From: Cobetia crustatorum
Lineage (GTDB): Bacteria; Pseudomonadota; Gammaproteobacteria; Pseudomonadales; Halomonadaceae
Assembly (NCBI RefSeq): GCF_000591415.1
Contig: NZ_JEMF01000009.1
Location: forward strand, 1 to 64,000
Reading direction: 5' to 3'
DNA: 64,000 bases
This document shows, piece after piece, positions 10,501-19,502 of this stretch (position 1 is the first letter of the stretch; each line of letters starts with the position of its first letter). The notes under the pieces are model-generated. The model did no database searches. It was given only the letters and a program-made list of their open reading frames with translations, and was not told the origin of the DNA. The position numbers and the translations under genes are program-made.

Positions 10501-10752
10501 CGGGGCCAGCGTGACGCCGACGAAGCGTGATTCATGGGAGAGGCGGGCGATGCGCTGCACATCCTCGGCATCGCGTGGATAGACCACGGCCTGAGGCAGC
10601 ACCTGATAAAGAGAGTTATCGGTCGATAACACGGTGCGGTTGGCATAATCCGGACTGATATCACCGGCAAAGCCTGCATCACGCAGGGCGGCCAGGAAGT
10701 CCAGATAAAGGGCATCGACGGGGGCAGGCGTATTCAGCAGGCGTTCAGTCAT
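7540..10752 (-). CDS. ydiJ: FAD-linked and Fe-S oxidoreductase, YdiJ type (D-2-hydroxyglutarate dehydrogenase)
   Basis: Large soluble dehydrogenase; E. coli YdiJ of the same build oxidises D-2-hydroxyglutarate. The protein has 1070 aa. Residues about 45-270 form the FAD-binding PCMH domain ('PRGGGTGTNGQSLNDG', 'PELSTSNRATLGGMINTDASGQGS'). The FAD-oxidase C domain follows to about 530 ('GMFGHVDAGVLHVRPALDMKDP', 'GGLLWGEHGKGVRSEYSP'). A ferredoxin-like part around 690 has 'CLACKSCAGQCPIK', and the C-terminus has a CCG heterodisulfide-reductase-like domain ('HCTESTNAPG', 'GCCGMSGTYGHE'). Similarity to YdiJ runs the whole length. It is a single gene with no operon partner. Substrate is by family and not shown here. 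Confidence 0.92.
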   Translation of the reverse strand: MTERLLNTPAPVDALYLDFLAALRDAGFAGDISPDYANRTVLSTDNSLYQVLPQAVVYPRDAEDVQRIARLSHESRFVGVTLAPRGGGTGTNGQSLNDGLLVDVSRHMNRILEIDVENRRVRVEAGVVKDQLNAALKPHGLFFAPELSTSNRATLGGMINTDASGQGSCEYGKTRDHVLALDSVLLDGTRLRSHAIDEAELESFCARDDRVGEIYRTARAIADERAEEINAIFPPLNRCLTGYDLAHLREADGRFNLNSLLCGAEGTLGFIVEAELNALPIAPCSTLINLRYAGFMDALRDAKTLMAVEGNRPTSIETIDDTVLNLAMQDFVWDSVEEFFPASDTGTPPIGGINLIEFNADSEDELDAKVRAFSEHLASDTSVERLGFTEARGRAQISRVYGMRKRSVGLLGNVEGEARPLPFVEDTAVPPEHLADYIAEFRATLDARGLRYGMFGHVDAGVLHVRPALDMKDPAQQAMIREISDEVATLTHKYGGLLWGEHGKGVRSEYSPRFFGSLYEALQEVKAAFDPLNQLNPGKIASPRPADALIASDAVETDAKENITTPSVSGAGTFDPRLMRIDEVTMRGDLDRQIDERVWQEYESAVYCNGNGACYNYDPSDAMCPSWKATRQRIHSPKGRASLMREWLRLEGNAGRDVLAEAQAARTPGLKGTGLWLARLPARLGASLKARRAAKGRPDSDETGFDQQVYDAMAGCLACKSCAGQCPIKVNVPDFRSRFLEVYHHRYQRPLRDYLIGSLEFVLPWAERVTPFYNALLTNRLVSRLMEGPIGMVDAPHLSRASLRRQLKSWGVAEASATQLGRLTEAQKARSVIIVQDAFTSHFEAQLVIDIIELLSRLDICVFVAPYAPNGKPLQVQGFTGAFMHTARRQAERLKALANFGVPLVGIDPAMTLTYRQEYVKTLGPEAVPEVLLLQEWLISLRKLLPTGITKATLRKMDPGMKLLSHCTESTNAPGAAKAWQQVYAAFGFNLETIATGCCGMSGTYGHEARNLATSRTIYDLSWKSVVEDEENQNKLVASGYSCRSQSKRFSGSQLPHPLQTLLPLLRRVQ

Positions 10753-11109
10753 GATCTCGCTCGGGCAGTGAGTCGCGTCAGGCAGGCCACAGAGGCCAAT
10801 GTGCCTAGCTTACCTGAGCTGGTCGTGTGGCCCCAGCCCGTCAGGGCATTGAATGTCTGTCGGTATGGGATAACTCGGTGAAGGAGGTAAGGACTGACTA
10901 CGCTGAGATGAGTGTCATTCAATATGCATCACGCGACTATTGCAGAGTGCTGTGGTGGATCATCTTGTAGATTATCGCTACCTATTTATTGTGTTATCTC
11001 ACACTGCGTAACCGTTATACCTGTACTCGCTACGACTATAGGCGTCATCTTGTGTCTTGTTTTACCGGTGCTGTTTTTCTTTTCATGCTTGGTCATCAGG
11101 AGTTAGCTC
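10753..11109. other. Divergent intergenic region, no gene seen
   Basis: 357 bases between the divergent ydiJ-type gene and the ProC-like gene. The right part is AT-richer than its surroundings and must hold promoters for both genes. I see no RNA gene or strong hairpin. Confidence 0.6.
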
Positions 11110-11985
11110 ATGGCATCGCCTTCCTATTCCTCTCCCTGCTATCGCGAGTCTCGTAGCCCACCTATGCGCCTTGGCGTGCTGGGAGTGGGCGAGTTGACGG
11201 AATCTCTGTTGGTGGCACTGGCACGAGGCAGTCAGCGTGAAGGTCGCTCGCGGACTGATCTTGAATTCCATCTATCTCCGCGCAATGACGTCCGCAGCCA
11301 TCGCTTGGGATGGCGCTTCGGCGCTGTCCGGCATGCCAGTAATGTTGCCGTTTGCGAGGCCAGCCTGTGCTTGTTGGTGGGCGTTCGCCCGGATCAGCTT
11401 GAACCGTTGGCCAGTGAGCTGCGCGAGGCACAGGTACTGGAAGCAGATCATCATCTGATGGTGACGGCGGCAGGTGTGCCACTGGTCGATCTACAACGCT
11501 GGTTTGCGCCGGCGCGAGTGGTGCGGGTGATGACAGGGCTTGCTGTCTCGGAAGGGCAGAGCGCGCTGACGTTATATCCTGAGGACCTGCTGACACGGGA
11601 TCTGCTTGGCCCTGCGGTCAAGCAGATTATTGCCTTTGCAGAGGAGGAGGCGTTTGAGGCGAGCATGCTGGCGGTGTGCATCAATGCTTGGCAACTCGCG
11701 CAACAACAGGCTCTGCTCGACTGGTTCCAGACGGTACCTGGCATGAGTGGTCCACAGGCCAGGCAGCTATTGATGGCCCAGCTGCGTGATGCGTTGGCGT
11801 TGATGGAAGCGCATCCTGATACTCCACCCGGTGAGCTCGCCTCGCGGATTGGCACACCAGGCACCTGGACTGCGCGTGGCCTTGAGCAGCTTGGAGGTAG
11901 TGAGGGCGCGCATCGCCAGTGGCAGCATGTGCTGGAAGGTTTGCGCAGTGAGTTGGATGATACCCGTCCGAAAAATGGCCGATAG
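11110..11985 (+). CDS. Pyrroline-5-carboxylate reductase-like (ProC-like) protein
   Basis: Probable NAD(P)-dependent reductase-fold protein of 291 aa. After a short polar leader, residues about 20-40 give a Rossmann start ('MRLGVLGVGELTESLL'), and later parts follow ProC order: a mid strand 'LCLLVGVRPDQL', a V-T-A-A-G turn, then a helical C-terminal region with 'ELASRIGTPGTWTARGLEQL' in place of the ProC dimerisation motif (V.TPGGTT..GL..L). The motif is clearly weaker than in true ProC, so proline synthesis is not assured. Start ATG 11110 has AGGAG seven bases before; an internal ATG at 11164 would begin right at the Rossmann strand. It is followed by a G-run and crcB. Confidence 0.6.
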   Translation: MASPSYSSPCYRESRSPPMRLGVLGVGELTESLLVALARGSQREGRSRTDLEFHLSPRNDVRSHRLGWRFGAVRHASNVAVCEASLCLLVGVRPDQLEPLASELREAQVLEADHHLMVTAAGVPLVDLQRWFAPARVVRVMTGLAVSEGQSALTLYPEDLLTRDLLGPAVKQIIAFAEEEAFEASMLAVCINAWQLAQQQALLDWFQTVPGMSGPQARQLLMAQLRDALALMEAHPDTPPGELASRIGTPGTWTARGLEQLGGSEGAHRQWQHVLEGLRSELDDTRPKNGR

Positions 11986-12055
11986 GGCGCCTTGTTGCCC
12001 GTGAGCGTTGCTCTCTGAATTTACTCTATGGTTTTGCTTTCTGGATCTGTTCTCT

Positions 12056-12067
12056 GGGGGGGGGGGG
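12056..12067 (+). repeat. Poly-G tract, 12 G
   Basis: Twelve consecutive G between the ProC-like gene and crcB, about 130 bases before the crcB start and 57 bases before a TACAAT that could be a -10 box. Such tracts slip in replication and in sequencing, so the count may be wrong or variable. Confidence 0.9.
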
Positions 12068-12196
12068 CATTACTGGAACGGGTCTTTTGTGCTGTTTGCG
12101 TTCCCCGGGCCTCGCGTTTTTTCTACAATGGTGGCTCGATATGCGCCATGTGGTATGTGGGGCAGAAGTCCGTAACGCAGCTGAGGCAGAGAGCAC

Positions 12197-12574
12197 ATGG
12201 GAACCTGGTTGGCAGTAGCAGCGGGCGGCGCCATCGGCGCATTGGGGCGCTATCTGATCAGTGGTTGGATCTTCGGAGCCGCCGGTCGCGGATTCCCGTG
12301 GGGCACGCTGGGTGTCAACCTGATTGGCAGTTGCCTGATGGGCTTTCTGTTCATCTGGGTCACGCAGGAGCTGAAGTTAGCCCCCGTATGGCAAGCGATC
12401 ATGGTGGCTGGCTTTACTGGGGCCTTCACGACCTTCTCTACCTTCGCCCTGGAAGCGCTTAATCTGATGATGAGCGGCCGCACGTTGGTGGGCCTTGCCT
12501 ATATTGCGGTCAGCGTGGTGGCGTGCCTGGGGATGGTTGCGTTGGGCATGAAGATTGCGCGCGTTCTGCTCTGA
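12197..12574 (+). CDS. crcB: Fluoride channel CrcB/Fluc
   Basis: Small inner-membrane channel that lets fluoride out of the cell; two copies assemble antiparallel. It has 125 aa with four hydrophobic spans and the family signatures GGAIGALGRY at the N-terminus, 'GTLGVNLIGS' in the second span and 'GFTGAFTTFSTF' in the third, the last with the phenylalanines and Thr/Ser of the ion path. The start ATG at 12197 follows GAGGCAGAGA. I looked for a fluoride riboswitch upstream and found none. serS follows on the same strand, an order also known in pseudomonads. Confidence 0.95.
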   Translation: MGTWLAVAAGGAIGALGRYLISGWIFGAAGRGFPWGTLGVNLIGSCLMGFLFIWVTQELKLAPVWQAIMVAGFTGAFTTFSTFALEALNLMMSGRTLVGLAYIAVSVVACLGMVALGMKIARVLL

Positions 12575-12710
12575 CGTTTTTCAGCGTCTCGTGAGTGCTT
12601 GTCGAGACGCGCTGCGGCTGCGAAGTGAGGCTTGGCTGAGGTAGACTAGGTCGCATAACCTTTCCGCGCCGCCTTGCGGCATGAGTGATCCGACGAGAGA
12701 GCCTTCCCAC

Positions 12711-13987
<1,277 letters not shown>

Positions 13988-14011
13988 GTTGTTCACCTCG
14001 TGCTGAGCTCG

Positions 14012-14045
14012 AAGCCTCATTTCCTATTGGAGATGGGGGCTTTTT
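14012..14045 (+). terminator. Rho-independent terminator of serS
   Basis: Stem AGCC-CATTTCC paired with GGAGATG-GGCT (one small bulge), loop TATT, followed by T5, 25 bases past the serS stop. Confidence 0.75.
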
Positions 14046-14157
14046 AGTGCGCTGCTCAGCAAAGGATTGGTCATGATTCAGTAGAGCATTGATGGAAAGA
14101 TCCACGATGGAGATACTGAAGCTACGACATCACATAGGGTGGTTATTCTTATTAGTT

Positions 14158-14188
14158 ATTTTAGAGAGTGTTTCTTATGCTCTAAAAT
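14158..14188. promoter_or_regulatory. 9-bp inverted repeat in AT-rich cysG leader
   Basis: ATTTTAGAG and CTCTAAAAT, separated by 13 bases, lie 53 bases before the cysG start in a stretch much richer in A+T than its neighbours. It could be an operator or a leader hairpin; no known site is recognised. Confidence 0.35.
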
Positions 14189-14240
14189 ATCAATCACTAG
14201 AGGCTGCTTCCCAGCCTTGCAAGCGTTTGTGGATATGCCC

Positions 14241-15446
14241 ATGGAATTTCTCAATCTCTCCTGCGACCCCTCACGACTTCAACTGTGCCTGATTGGCGGC
14301 GGGCAGGAGGCACTGGCATTAGCGGAACGTTTCGCTGGTCTTGGCGCTGATCTGTGTGTATTCGGCGATACCCGAATGCCTGCGCTGGAGATGCTGTGTG
14401 GGCGGGAAGGCTGGGAAGTTGCCGATACGCTGCTCCCGGTGCCAGCACCCGGTCAGCTATGGCTGGTAGCCACCGGCAGTGTCGGACGTGATCGTGGCAT
14501 CTTGCGCCATGCACGTGAGCAGCAGGCGATGGTTTTTGCACCGCGCCATCCCAACGATTCCAGCGTACGTTTGCCACCTCGCCTGGTGGCGGGAGAAGCT
14601 GTGTTACCCATAAAAGAGGGCGAAAGGTTTACCGGCACGCGTGGTCAGGTGGCACTGGTGAGTGCTGGCCCGGGAGATCCGGAGCTGCTGACGCTGAAAG
14701 CACTGCGTCATCTTCAGCAGGCCGATGTCATCATTCATGACCGGCTGGTGAGTCACGAAATTCTGGCGTTGGCCAATCCGCAGGCCCGTCGTCTCTATGT
14801 CGGCAAGGCACGTAGCGATCACAGCGTTCCTCAGGAAGGCATCAATCAGGCGCTGGTGGATTATGCGCGTGCGGGTCATCGTGTCGTGCGCCTCAAGGGT
14901 GGCGACGCCTTCATCTTCGGGCGTGGTGGAGAAGAGCTGGAAACATTGGCAAGCTCAGGAATAAGTTTCGAGGTCGTGCCGGGTATTACGGCGGCTTCGG
15001 GCTGCGCGGCCTACGCCGGTATTCCCCTGACCCATCGTGATCACGCACAATCAGTGCGTTTCATTACTGGCCATTTGAAAGATGGCAGCTGTGATCTCGA
15101 TTGGGAATCCCTGGCGCGTCCAACTCAGACACTGGTGTTCTATATGGGACTGGGCAGCCTGTCATTGATCTGCGAGCAGCTGATGGCCAATGGTTTGGCA
15201 TCCACTACGCCGATTGCGTTGGTAGAACAAGGCACGACAGCACGCCAGCGCGTCCATGTAGCGACATTGGCAGACATGCCTGCTCAGGTCGCTGGCCAAG
15301 GACTCAAGCCACCGACATTGATCATCGTGGGTGATGTGGTCAGTCTGCACGATTCGCTCAAGTGGTTCTCGCCGACAGCGAATAGCAGCCTTGGCTGGGA
15401 AGATGGCAAGCACCCGACGCCGCTTGGACAAGTACAGACAGCCTGA
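14241..15446 (+). CDS. cysG: Siroheme synthase CysG with shortened N-terminal domain
   Basis: The C-terminal two thirds (from about residue 135) is a complete uroporphyrinogen-III C-methyltransferase: '[16 protein letters not shown]', '[20 protein letters not shown]', '[20 protein letters not shown]', 'TLVFYMGL'. It makes precorrin-2 for siroheme. The N-terminal part aligns with CysG from its first residue (M-E-F-L-N...CLIGGG against M-D-H-L-P...CLIVGGG), which fixes the start at ATG 14241. It is only about 130 residues rather than about 215, and the A-T-D-D-D stretch holding the dehydrogenase/chelatase aspartate reads A-T-G-S-V. Oxidation and iron insertion are therefore doubtful, and another enzyme may do them. 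No good Shine-Dalgarno site is visible. A terminator follows. Confidence 0.85.
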   Translation: MEFLNLSCDPSRLQLCLIGGGQEALALAERFAGLGADLCVFGDTRMPALEMLCGREGWEVADTLLPVPAPGQLWLVATGSVGRDRGILRHAREQQAMVFAPRHPNDSSVRLPPRLVAGEAVLPIKEGERFTGTRGQVALVSAGPGDPELLTLKALRHLQQADVIIHDRLVSHEILALANPQARRLYVGKARSDHSVPQEGINQALVDYARAGHRVVRLKGGDAFIFGRGGEELETLASSGISFEVVPGITAASGCAAYAGIPLTHRDHAQSVRFITGHLKDGSCDLDWESLARPTQTLVFYMGLGSLSLICEQLMANGLASTTPIALVEQGTTARQRVHVATLADMPAQVAGQGLKPPTLIIVGDVVSLHDSLKWFSPTANSSLGWEDGKHPTPLGQVQTA

Positions 15447-15539
15447 GAGTGATGATCGTTTATCGTTTGGATTGAGCTATTGAAAGTCTATGCCCCAAAC
15501 GCGCCACGGTATACATGCCGTGGCGGCGTCTGGCGTTTC

Positions 15540-15581
15540 AGGCACCACCCAACCTGTTCGAGCATCGGTTGGGTGGTGCCT
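15540..15581 (+). terminator. Terminator after cysG
   Basis: Perfect 15-bp stem (AGGCACCACCCAACC with its complement) and a 12-base loop, about 95 bases past the cysG stop; the T-tract is short. Confidence 0.65.
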
Positions 15582-15696
15582 CTTGGGCCAAGGTCGAGAT
15601 GACGTGGAGCAGTATTGCGCCTATTGTTTCAAGCAATCGTTTGAATTTGCTGCGAGCTAATATCGCTGCTGTCCCATTGTTTGCGAGGAGAGTTAC

Positions 15697-17526
15697 ATGG
15701 CCAAGTATCAGGCGCCACTCAAGGATTCACGCTTCATTCTCAACGAGGTGTTTGGCGCTGAGGATGAATGGGCAGGAATGTCCGCCACCGAAGAGGTGAA
15801 CGCTGAACTGGCCGAGGCGATTCTCGAAGAGGGGGCGCGGGTCACGCAGGCAGAATTATTGCCAATCAATCTAAGTGGTGATGCCGAGGGTGCACGCTTT
15901 GAGGGAGGCAAGGTCACCACGCCCAAGGGCTTCAAGGAAGCCTATCGGGTGCTGGCTGAGGGTGGCTGGATGGGGCTGGGCGGAAATCCCGAGTACGGCG
16001 GTCAGGGCATGCCCAAGATGCTGACGGTGGCCTTCGAGGAGATGCTCTATGCCACCAATACCAGCTTTGCGCTTTATCCAGCATTGAATGCTGGCGCTTG
16101 TCTGGCGATGGACAGCCATGCTCCCGAAGCCGTCAAACGCATGTTCTTGCCGCGGATGTATGCCGGCGACTGGTTGGGCACCATGTGCCTGACCGAACCG
16201 CATTGTGGTACTGATCTGGGGATGATTCGTACGCGCGCCGAGCCGCTTGAGGACAATGATGAGGTGCTGGATCTGCCGCGTTATCGCATCACGGGTACCA
16301 AGATATGGATTACCGGTGGCGAGCACGACATGGTCGAGAACATCGTGCATCTCGTGCTCGCCAAGCTGCCGGACGCCCCTGAAGGTACGCGAGGTATCTC
16401 GCTGTTTCTGGTCTCCAAACATCTGCTGGATGGCAACGGCGAGCCTGCCGAGGCGAATGCAGTCAGCTGTGGCTCCATCGAACACAAGATGGGCATCAAG
16501 GGCAGTGCGACTTGCGTGATGAATTTCGATGGTGCGGAGGGTGTCCTGATTGGCGAGCCGCATCAGGGCTTGGCAGCGATGTTCACCATGATGAATTACG
16601 AACGGCTGTCTATTGGCCTGCAGGGGCTCGGGCTAGGTGAGGTGGCTTATCAGAGCGCCATGGACTTTGCCGCTGAGCGCTTGCAAAGCCGTGCTCCGAA
16701 GGGAGCTGTCGCTCCGCAAAAGCCGGCAGACCCGATACTGGTGCATCCTGATGTGCGACGCATGGCATTGGAGGCGCGTACCTGGAACGAAACGGGGCGT
16801 GCCTTTGCAGTACTCGTGGGTCAGCAGCTGGATCGGGTCAAATATCATGCTGACAGTGAGGTGAAGGCTGCGGCTGATGACCTCGTGCAGTTCTTGACTC
16901 CGGTGGCCAAGGCTCTGCTGACGGACCGTGGTTTTGATGCCACTGTGATGGCCCAACAGCTTTACGGCGGCAATGGTTACTGTGTCGAGTGGGGGGCTGA
17001 ACAGTATGTGCGCGATGCGCGGATTGCCATGATTTACGAGGGGACCAACGGTATTCAGGCAATGGATCTGGTGGGCCGTAAACTGTACCGCAACCGTGGC
17101 GCCTATGTGTCGCGCTTTGCGATGTTGGTACGTGATGAGCTGAGTGCACAGAATGATGATGGCGATACCCAGTGTTTTGCTGAGGCATGTCAGCAGGAAC
17201 TTGAGCGTCTGGAGCGAGTGTCTGAGCAGTTGATTGCCCGTGCGCAGGATAATCCTGATGAGCTGGGAGCTGCTGCCAGTGATTTCCTGAACCTGACCGG
17301 ATTGTGTGTTTACAGTTATCTGTGGCTGCGTATGGCGCGTGCCGCAGCGCGCGGGCTCAAGGAAAAGGGTGCCTGCGGTGAAGGCTTCTACCGTTGCAAG
17401 CTTGCGTTAGGGAATTACTTCGTGAGTCGTATTCTGCCGCGTGCCGTCGCGCTGGAGGCACAGGTTGCCGCCGGTTCTGCTTCCTTGATGACATTCAGTC
17501 TCGAGGATTTCACTCCTGAGCAGTAA
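15697..17526 (+). CDS. Acyl-CoA dehydrogenase with extra C-terminal domain (DmdC/FadE-like)
   Basis: Flavoprotein oxidising an acyl-CoA to the 2-enoyl-CoA. The 609-aa length and C-terminal extension match the long subgroup that includes 3-methylmercaptopropionyl-CoA dehydrogenase DmdC and several fatty acyl-CoA dehydrogenases. Seen in order: N-terminal helical part with 'GGNPEYGGQGMPK', the FAD/substrate strand 'GTMCLTEPHCGTDLGMIRTRA', 'YRITGTKIWITGGEHDM', 'MNYERLSIGLQGLGLGE', and 'VMAQQLYGGNGYCVEWGAEQYVRDARIAMIYEGTNGIQAMDLVGRKL' with the usual E-G-T-N-x-I-Q-A-x-D. The ATG at 15697 follows GGAG by six bases. It stands alone between two terminators, so the substrate cannot be inferred from context. 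Confidence 0.88.
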   Translation: MAKYQAPLKDSRFILNEVFGAEDEWAGMSATEEVNAELAEAILEEGARVTQAELLPINLSGDAEGARFEGGKVTTPKGFKEAYRVLAEGGWMGLGGNPEYGGQGMPKMLTVAFEEMLYATNTSFALYPALNAGACLAMDSHAPEAVKRMFLPRMYAGDWLGTMCLTEPHCGTDLGMIRTRAEPLEDNDEVLDLPRYRITGTKIWITGGEHDMVENIVHLVLAKLPDAPEGTRGISLFLVSKHLLDGNGEPAEANAVSCGSIEHKMGIKGSATCVMNFDGAEGVLIGEPHQGLAAMFTMMNYERLSIGLQGLGLGEVAYQSAMDFAAERLQSRAPKGAVAPQKPADPILVHPDVRRMALEARTWNETGRAFAVLVGQQLDRVKYHADSEVKAAADDLVQFLTPVAKALLTDRGFDATVMAQQLYGGNGYCVEWGAEQYVRDARIAMIYEGTNGIQAMDLVGRKLYRNRGAYVSRFAMLVRDELSAQNDDGDTQCFAEACQQELERLERVSEQLIARAQDNPDELGAAASDFLNLTGLCVYSYLWLRMARAAARGLKEKGACGEGFYRCKLALGNYFVSRILPRAVALEAQVAAGSASLMTFSLEDFTPEQ

Positions 17527-17561
17527 GCCTGACAGATTGGGATAAAGTCGTTCCGTTACGC

Positions 17562-17597
17562 AAATGCCCCTCAGCGTGTCAGCGTTGAGGGGCATTT
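17562..17597 (+). terminator. Terminator after acyl-CoA dehydrogenase
   Basis: 12-bp stem AAATGCCCCTCA with its complement and T4 after it, 36 bases past the stop; it can also serve the convergent gene at 17623. Confidence 0.85.
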
Positions 17598-17622
17598 TAT
17601 GGATAAATCATCGATGTTCCAG

Positions 17623-18165
17623 TTAATCGGCCTTGGGCATATCCTGTGCCACCAGCCAGTGGCGTATAGCGGGGAATAGCTCAATAAGGACGAATAGCGG
17701 TCCGATCAGCAATTGACGTAAATCATCAAGGAAGGCAGGTTTTCGCCCTTCGATACGATGCCCAATGAACTGGCCTGTCCATGCCAGCAGGAACAGTGCC
17801 AGCATCAATGGCACAACTGGCCACTCGAGACCCAGCATGGCAAACATCAGCGCCAGGCTGGCCAGTGTCCAAATAAGCATTACGCTAAAGGCGCGTAGCG
17901 AATAGCGTGCATAAAATGCAAGTGTCGCGATTGTCAGTGCGCCACCGGGTATCATCCACATGCCCAAGCCTGGTTCACTGGATATCCATTGCCCTCCGAG
18001 AATCCGCCACAGCAGAATGAGAGTCGCAGTGAAGATCAGTGGCACACATATCAGATGGATGCGCACATTATCGGGATGTTGATGGCTGTCAGCATAGTGA
18101 TCGAGCGCTACGTGCAGGCGGCGCTGTGCAGTAGAGGAAACCTGTGGATGTGAGCGCGTGCTCAT
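17623..18165 (-). CDS. Mpo1-like (DUF962) membrane protein
   Basis: 180-aa integral membrane protein of the DUF962/Mpo1 family, whose yeast member is a dioxygenase in 2-hydroxy fatty acid breakdown; the bacterial role is unknown. Family marks are 'HYADSHQHPDNVRIHLICVPL' at the N-terminus (His-rich, with N..H..G/C-V-P) and 'AWTGQFIGHRIEGRKPAFLDDLRQLLIGPLFVLIEL' near the C-terminus. The histidines could hold the metal. Four hydrophobic spans lie between. AGGAGG six bases before ATG 18165 marks the start. It converges with the acyl-CoA dehydrogenase gene, and a shared role in fatty acid turnover is possible but unproven. Confidence 0.82.
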   Translation of the reverse strand: MSTRSHPQVSSTAQRRLHVALDHYADSHQHPDNVRIHLICVPLIFTATLILLWRILGGQWISSEPGLGMWMIPGGALTIATLAFYARYSLRAFSVMLIWTLASLALMFAMLGLEWPVVPLMLALFLLAWTGQFIGHRIEGRKPAFLDDLRQLLIGPLFVLIELFPAIRHWLVAQDMPKAD

Positions 18166-18330
18166 AAATGACCTCCTGACCAGTACCGAGAGTGCCCTGC
18201 TTGCGTGCGTGACGGAGCAGGAATTTTGGCGAGTTGGCGTCAGGCGTGCTCGAGCAGTGGCATGTTTGAGTCACATGCTTATATGGCGTAATCAGCTGGC
18301 AGTGCTACCTTCATTCACACTAATAGTATA

Positions 18331-18357
18331 GCCCGCGCCAGATAAAGTGGCGCGGGC
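18331..18357 (-). terminator. Hairpin after rnk
   Basis: Perfect 10-bp GC-rich stem (GCCCGCGCCA and complement), 7-base loop, just past the rnk stop on the minus strand; the tail is A/T-mixed rather than a clean T-run. Confidence 0.65.
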
Positions 18358-18384
18358 CAAAACAGAAGAAACTGTCAGGCATGG

Positions 18385-18837
18385 TTAGAGGTGAAACATG
18401 CCGTAGGCTTCTGGCTGATGCACAATGGCATCAATGCGAATAACATCATTTTCGCCATTGTCTTCCGGTAAGCTGATGCTCTCTCCGATCGGCAATCCCA
18501 GTAATGCAATGCCCAAAGGCGACATGATGCATAGTGGTAGGGCGGTTTCCCGCTCGCAGACTGCCGTTATGCTGCGGCTGATTTCCATGCGCTCCTCATG
18601 AAGAGGGTCTGGGTAATGTAGCACCCACTCGCTCTCGCCAGAGCGCGAACCAGTGAGTCGTAATTGGCTGCGCATGCTAACGCGATCCGCGGGAAATTGA
18701 TCGGGATCAACGATTTCAGCTTGAATCAGGCGACTTTCCAGCCGAGTGGCGAGTTCGTCATCTTGCTGATGACTATCGATCAAGCGCTGCAGACGGTCAG
18801 CATCCAAACGATTGATGATCAGGCATTGCCGTGTCAT
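18385..18837 (-). CDS. rnk: Nucleoside diphosphate kinase regulator Rnk (GreA/B-like)
   Basis: Small protein with the GreA/GreB C-terminal fold that binds RNA polymerase; in E. coli and pseudomonads it was found as a regulator of nucleoside diphosphate kinase. The N-terminus 'CLIINRLDADRLQRLID' and the end 'MSPLGIALLGLPIGESISL...HQPEAYG' match Rnk (S-V-M-A-P-V-G-A-A-L-L-G and Y-Q-P-E-A-A-G). The product is 150 aa. Start ATG 18837 has AAGGA seven bases before it, whereas the longer reading to 18876 has none. It is a single gene with its own hairpin. Confidence 0.88.
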   Translation of the reverse strand: MTRQCLIINRLDADRLQRLIDSHQQDDELATRLESRLIQAEIVDPDQFPADRVSMRSQLRLTGSRSGESEWVLHYPDPLHEERMEISRSITAVCERETALPLCIMSPLGIALLGLPIGESISLPEDNGENDVIRIDAIVHQPEAYGMFHL

Positions 18838-19056
18838 CCGAGTTTCCTTGTAAGCGAGTTGCAGGGTGTTATCCACTGCAAGACGGCGCCAATCCTGGCT
18901 TTATTTTCATGTCATGGTAGAGCGTGCTATGGGCGTGGCGTATCTGCCAGCACGTTATCCGCTAATTCATCCTAGCGGCTTTTGCCTGTGGGCGGGAGTC
19001 GCCTGAAGACGACAGCTGACAGGGCGCTGTCATCTTTTCTCAAATGAGTTCAATTC

Positions 19057-19383
19057 ATGTCACTCTTGTGGATCTACCCTCTCGCGGCGCTGGCAGAGAT
19101 CGCCGGTTGCTTCAGTTTTTGGGCCTGGTGGAAGCTGGCACGCAGCCCGCTGTGGCTGATTCCTGGTCTGATGAGCCTAGCCCTATTTGCTTGGTTATTA
19201 TCATTGGTAGAGGTGAGTCAGGCTGGTCGAGCTTTCGCTATCTATGGGGGTGTCTATATTGCCGCTTCGATTATCTGGCTGTGGCTGGTGGAGCAACAGT
19301 TGCCAAATCGATGGGATATTATCGGGTCTGTCATCTGCCTGCTCGGAAGCGCCATCATCGTTCTTGGTGCTCGAGGGCAGTAA
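19057..19383 (+). CDS. ynfA: YnfA family (UPF0060) inner-membrane protein
   Basis: 108-aa protein with four hydrophobic spans, of the small-multidrug-resistance-like YnfA group. Typical pieces are '[19 protein letters not shown]', '[23 protein letters not shown]' and the C-terminal '[19 protein letters not shown]'. The function is not settled; some members have been linked to efflux. The Shine-Dalgarno site before ATG 19057 is weak. No neighbour suggests a role. Confidence 0.9.
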   Translation: MSLLWIYPLAALAEIAGCFSFWAWWKLARSPLWLIPGLMSLALFAWLLSLVEVSQAGRAFAIYGGVYIAASIIWLWLVEQQLPNRWDIIGSVICLLGSAIIVLGARGQ

Positions 19384-19502
19384 CATAAACCTCTGATTGA
19401 TGGGTTTTCTGCACTCATGGTATGGGGGTAATCATTCTCGAGTATACTGACCGATAATGAATACCAATTGTGTTTTTCAGGCCAATCCATCGAGGCGCCA
19501 AG

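Noticed and set aside
12068-12196. Fluoride riboswitch upstream of crcB
   Set aside because: The conserved core of that motif was looked for and not found.
19410-19470. Fur-box-like sequence GATAATGAATA before the small membrane protein
   Set aside because: Only one half resembles a Fur site; the other half does not match, and the gene has no link to iron.
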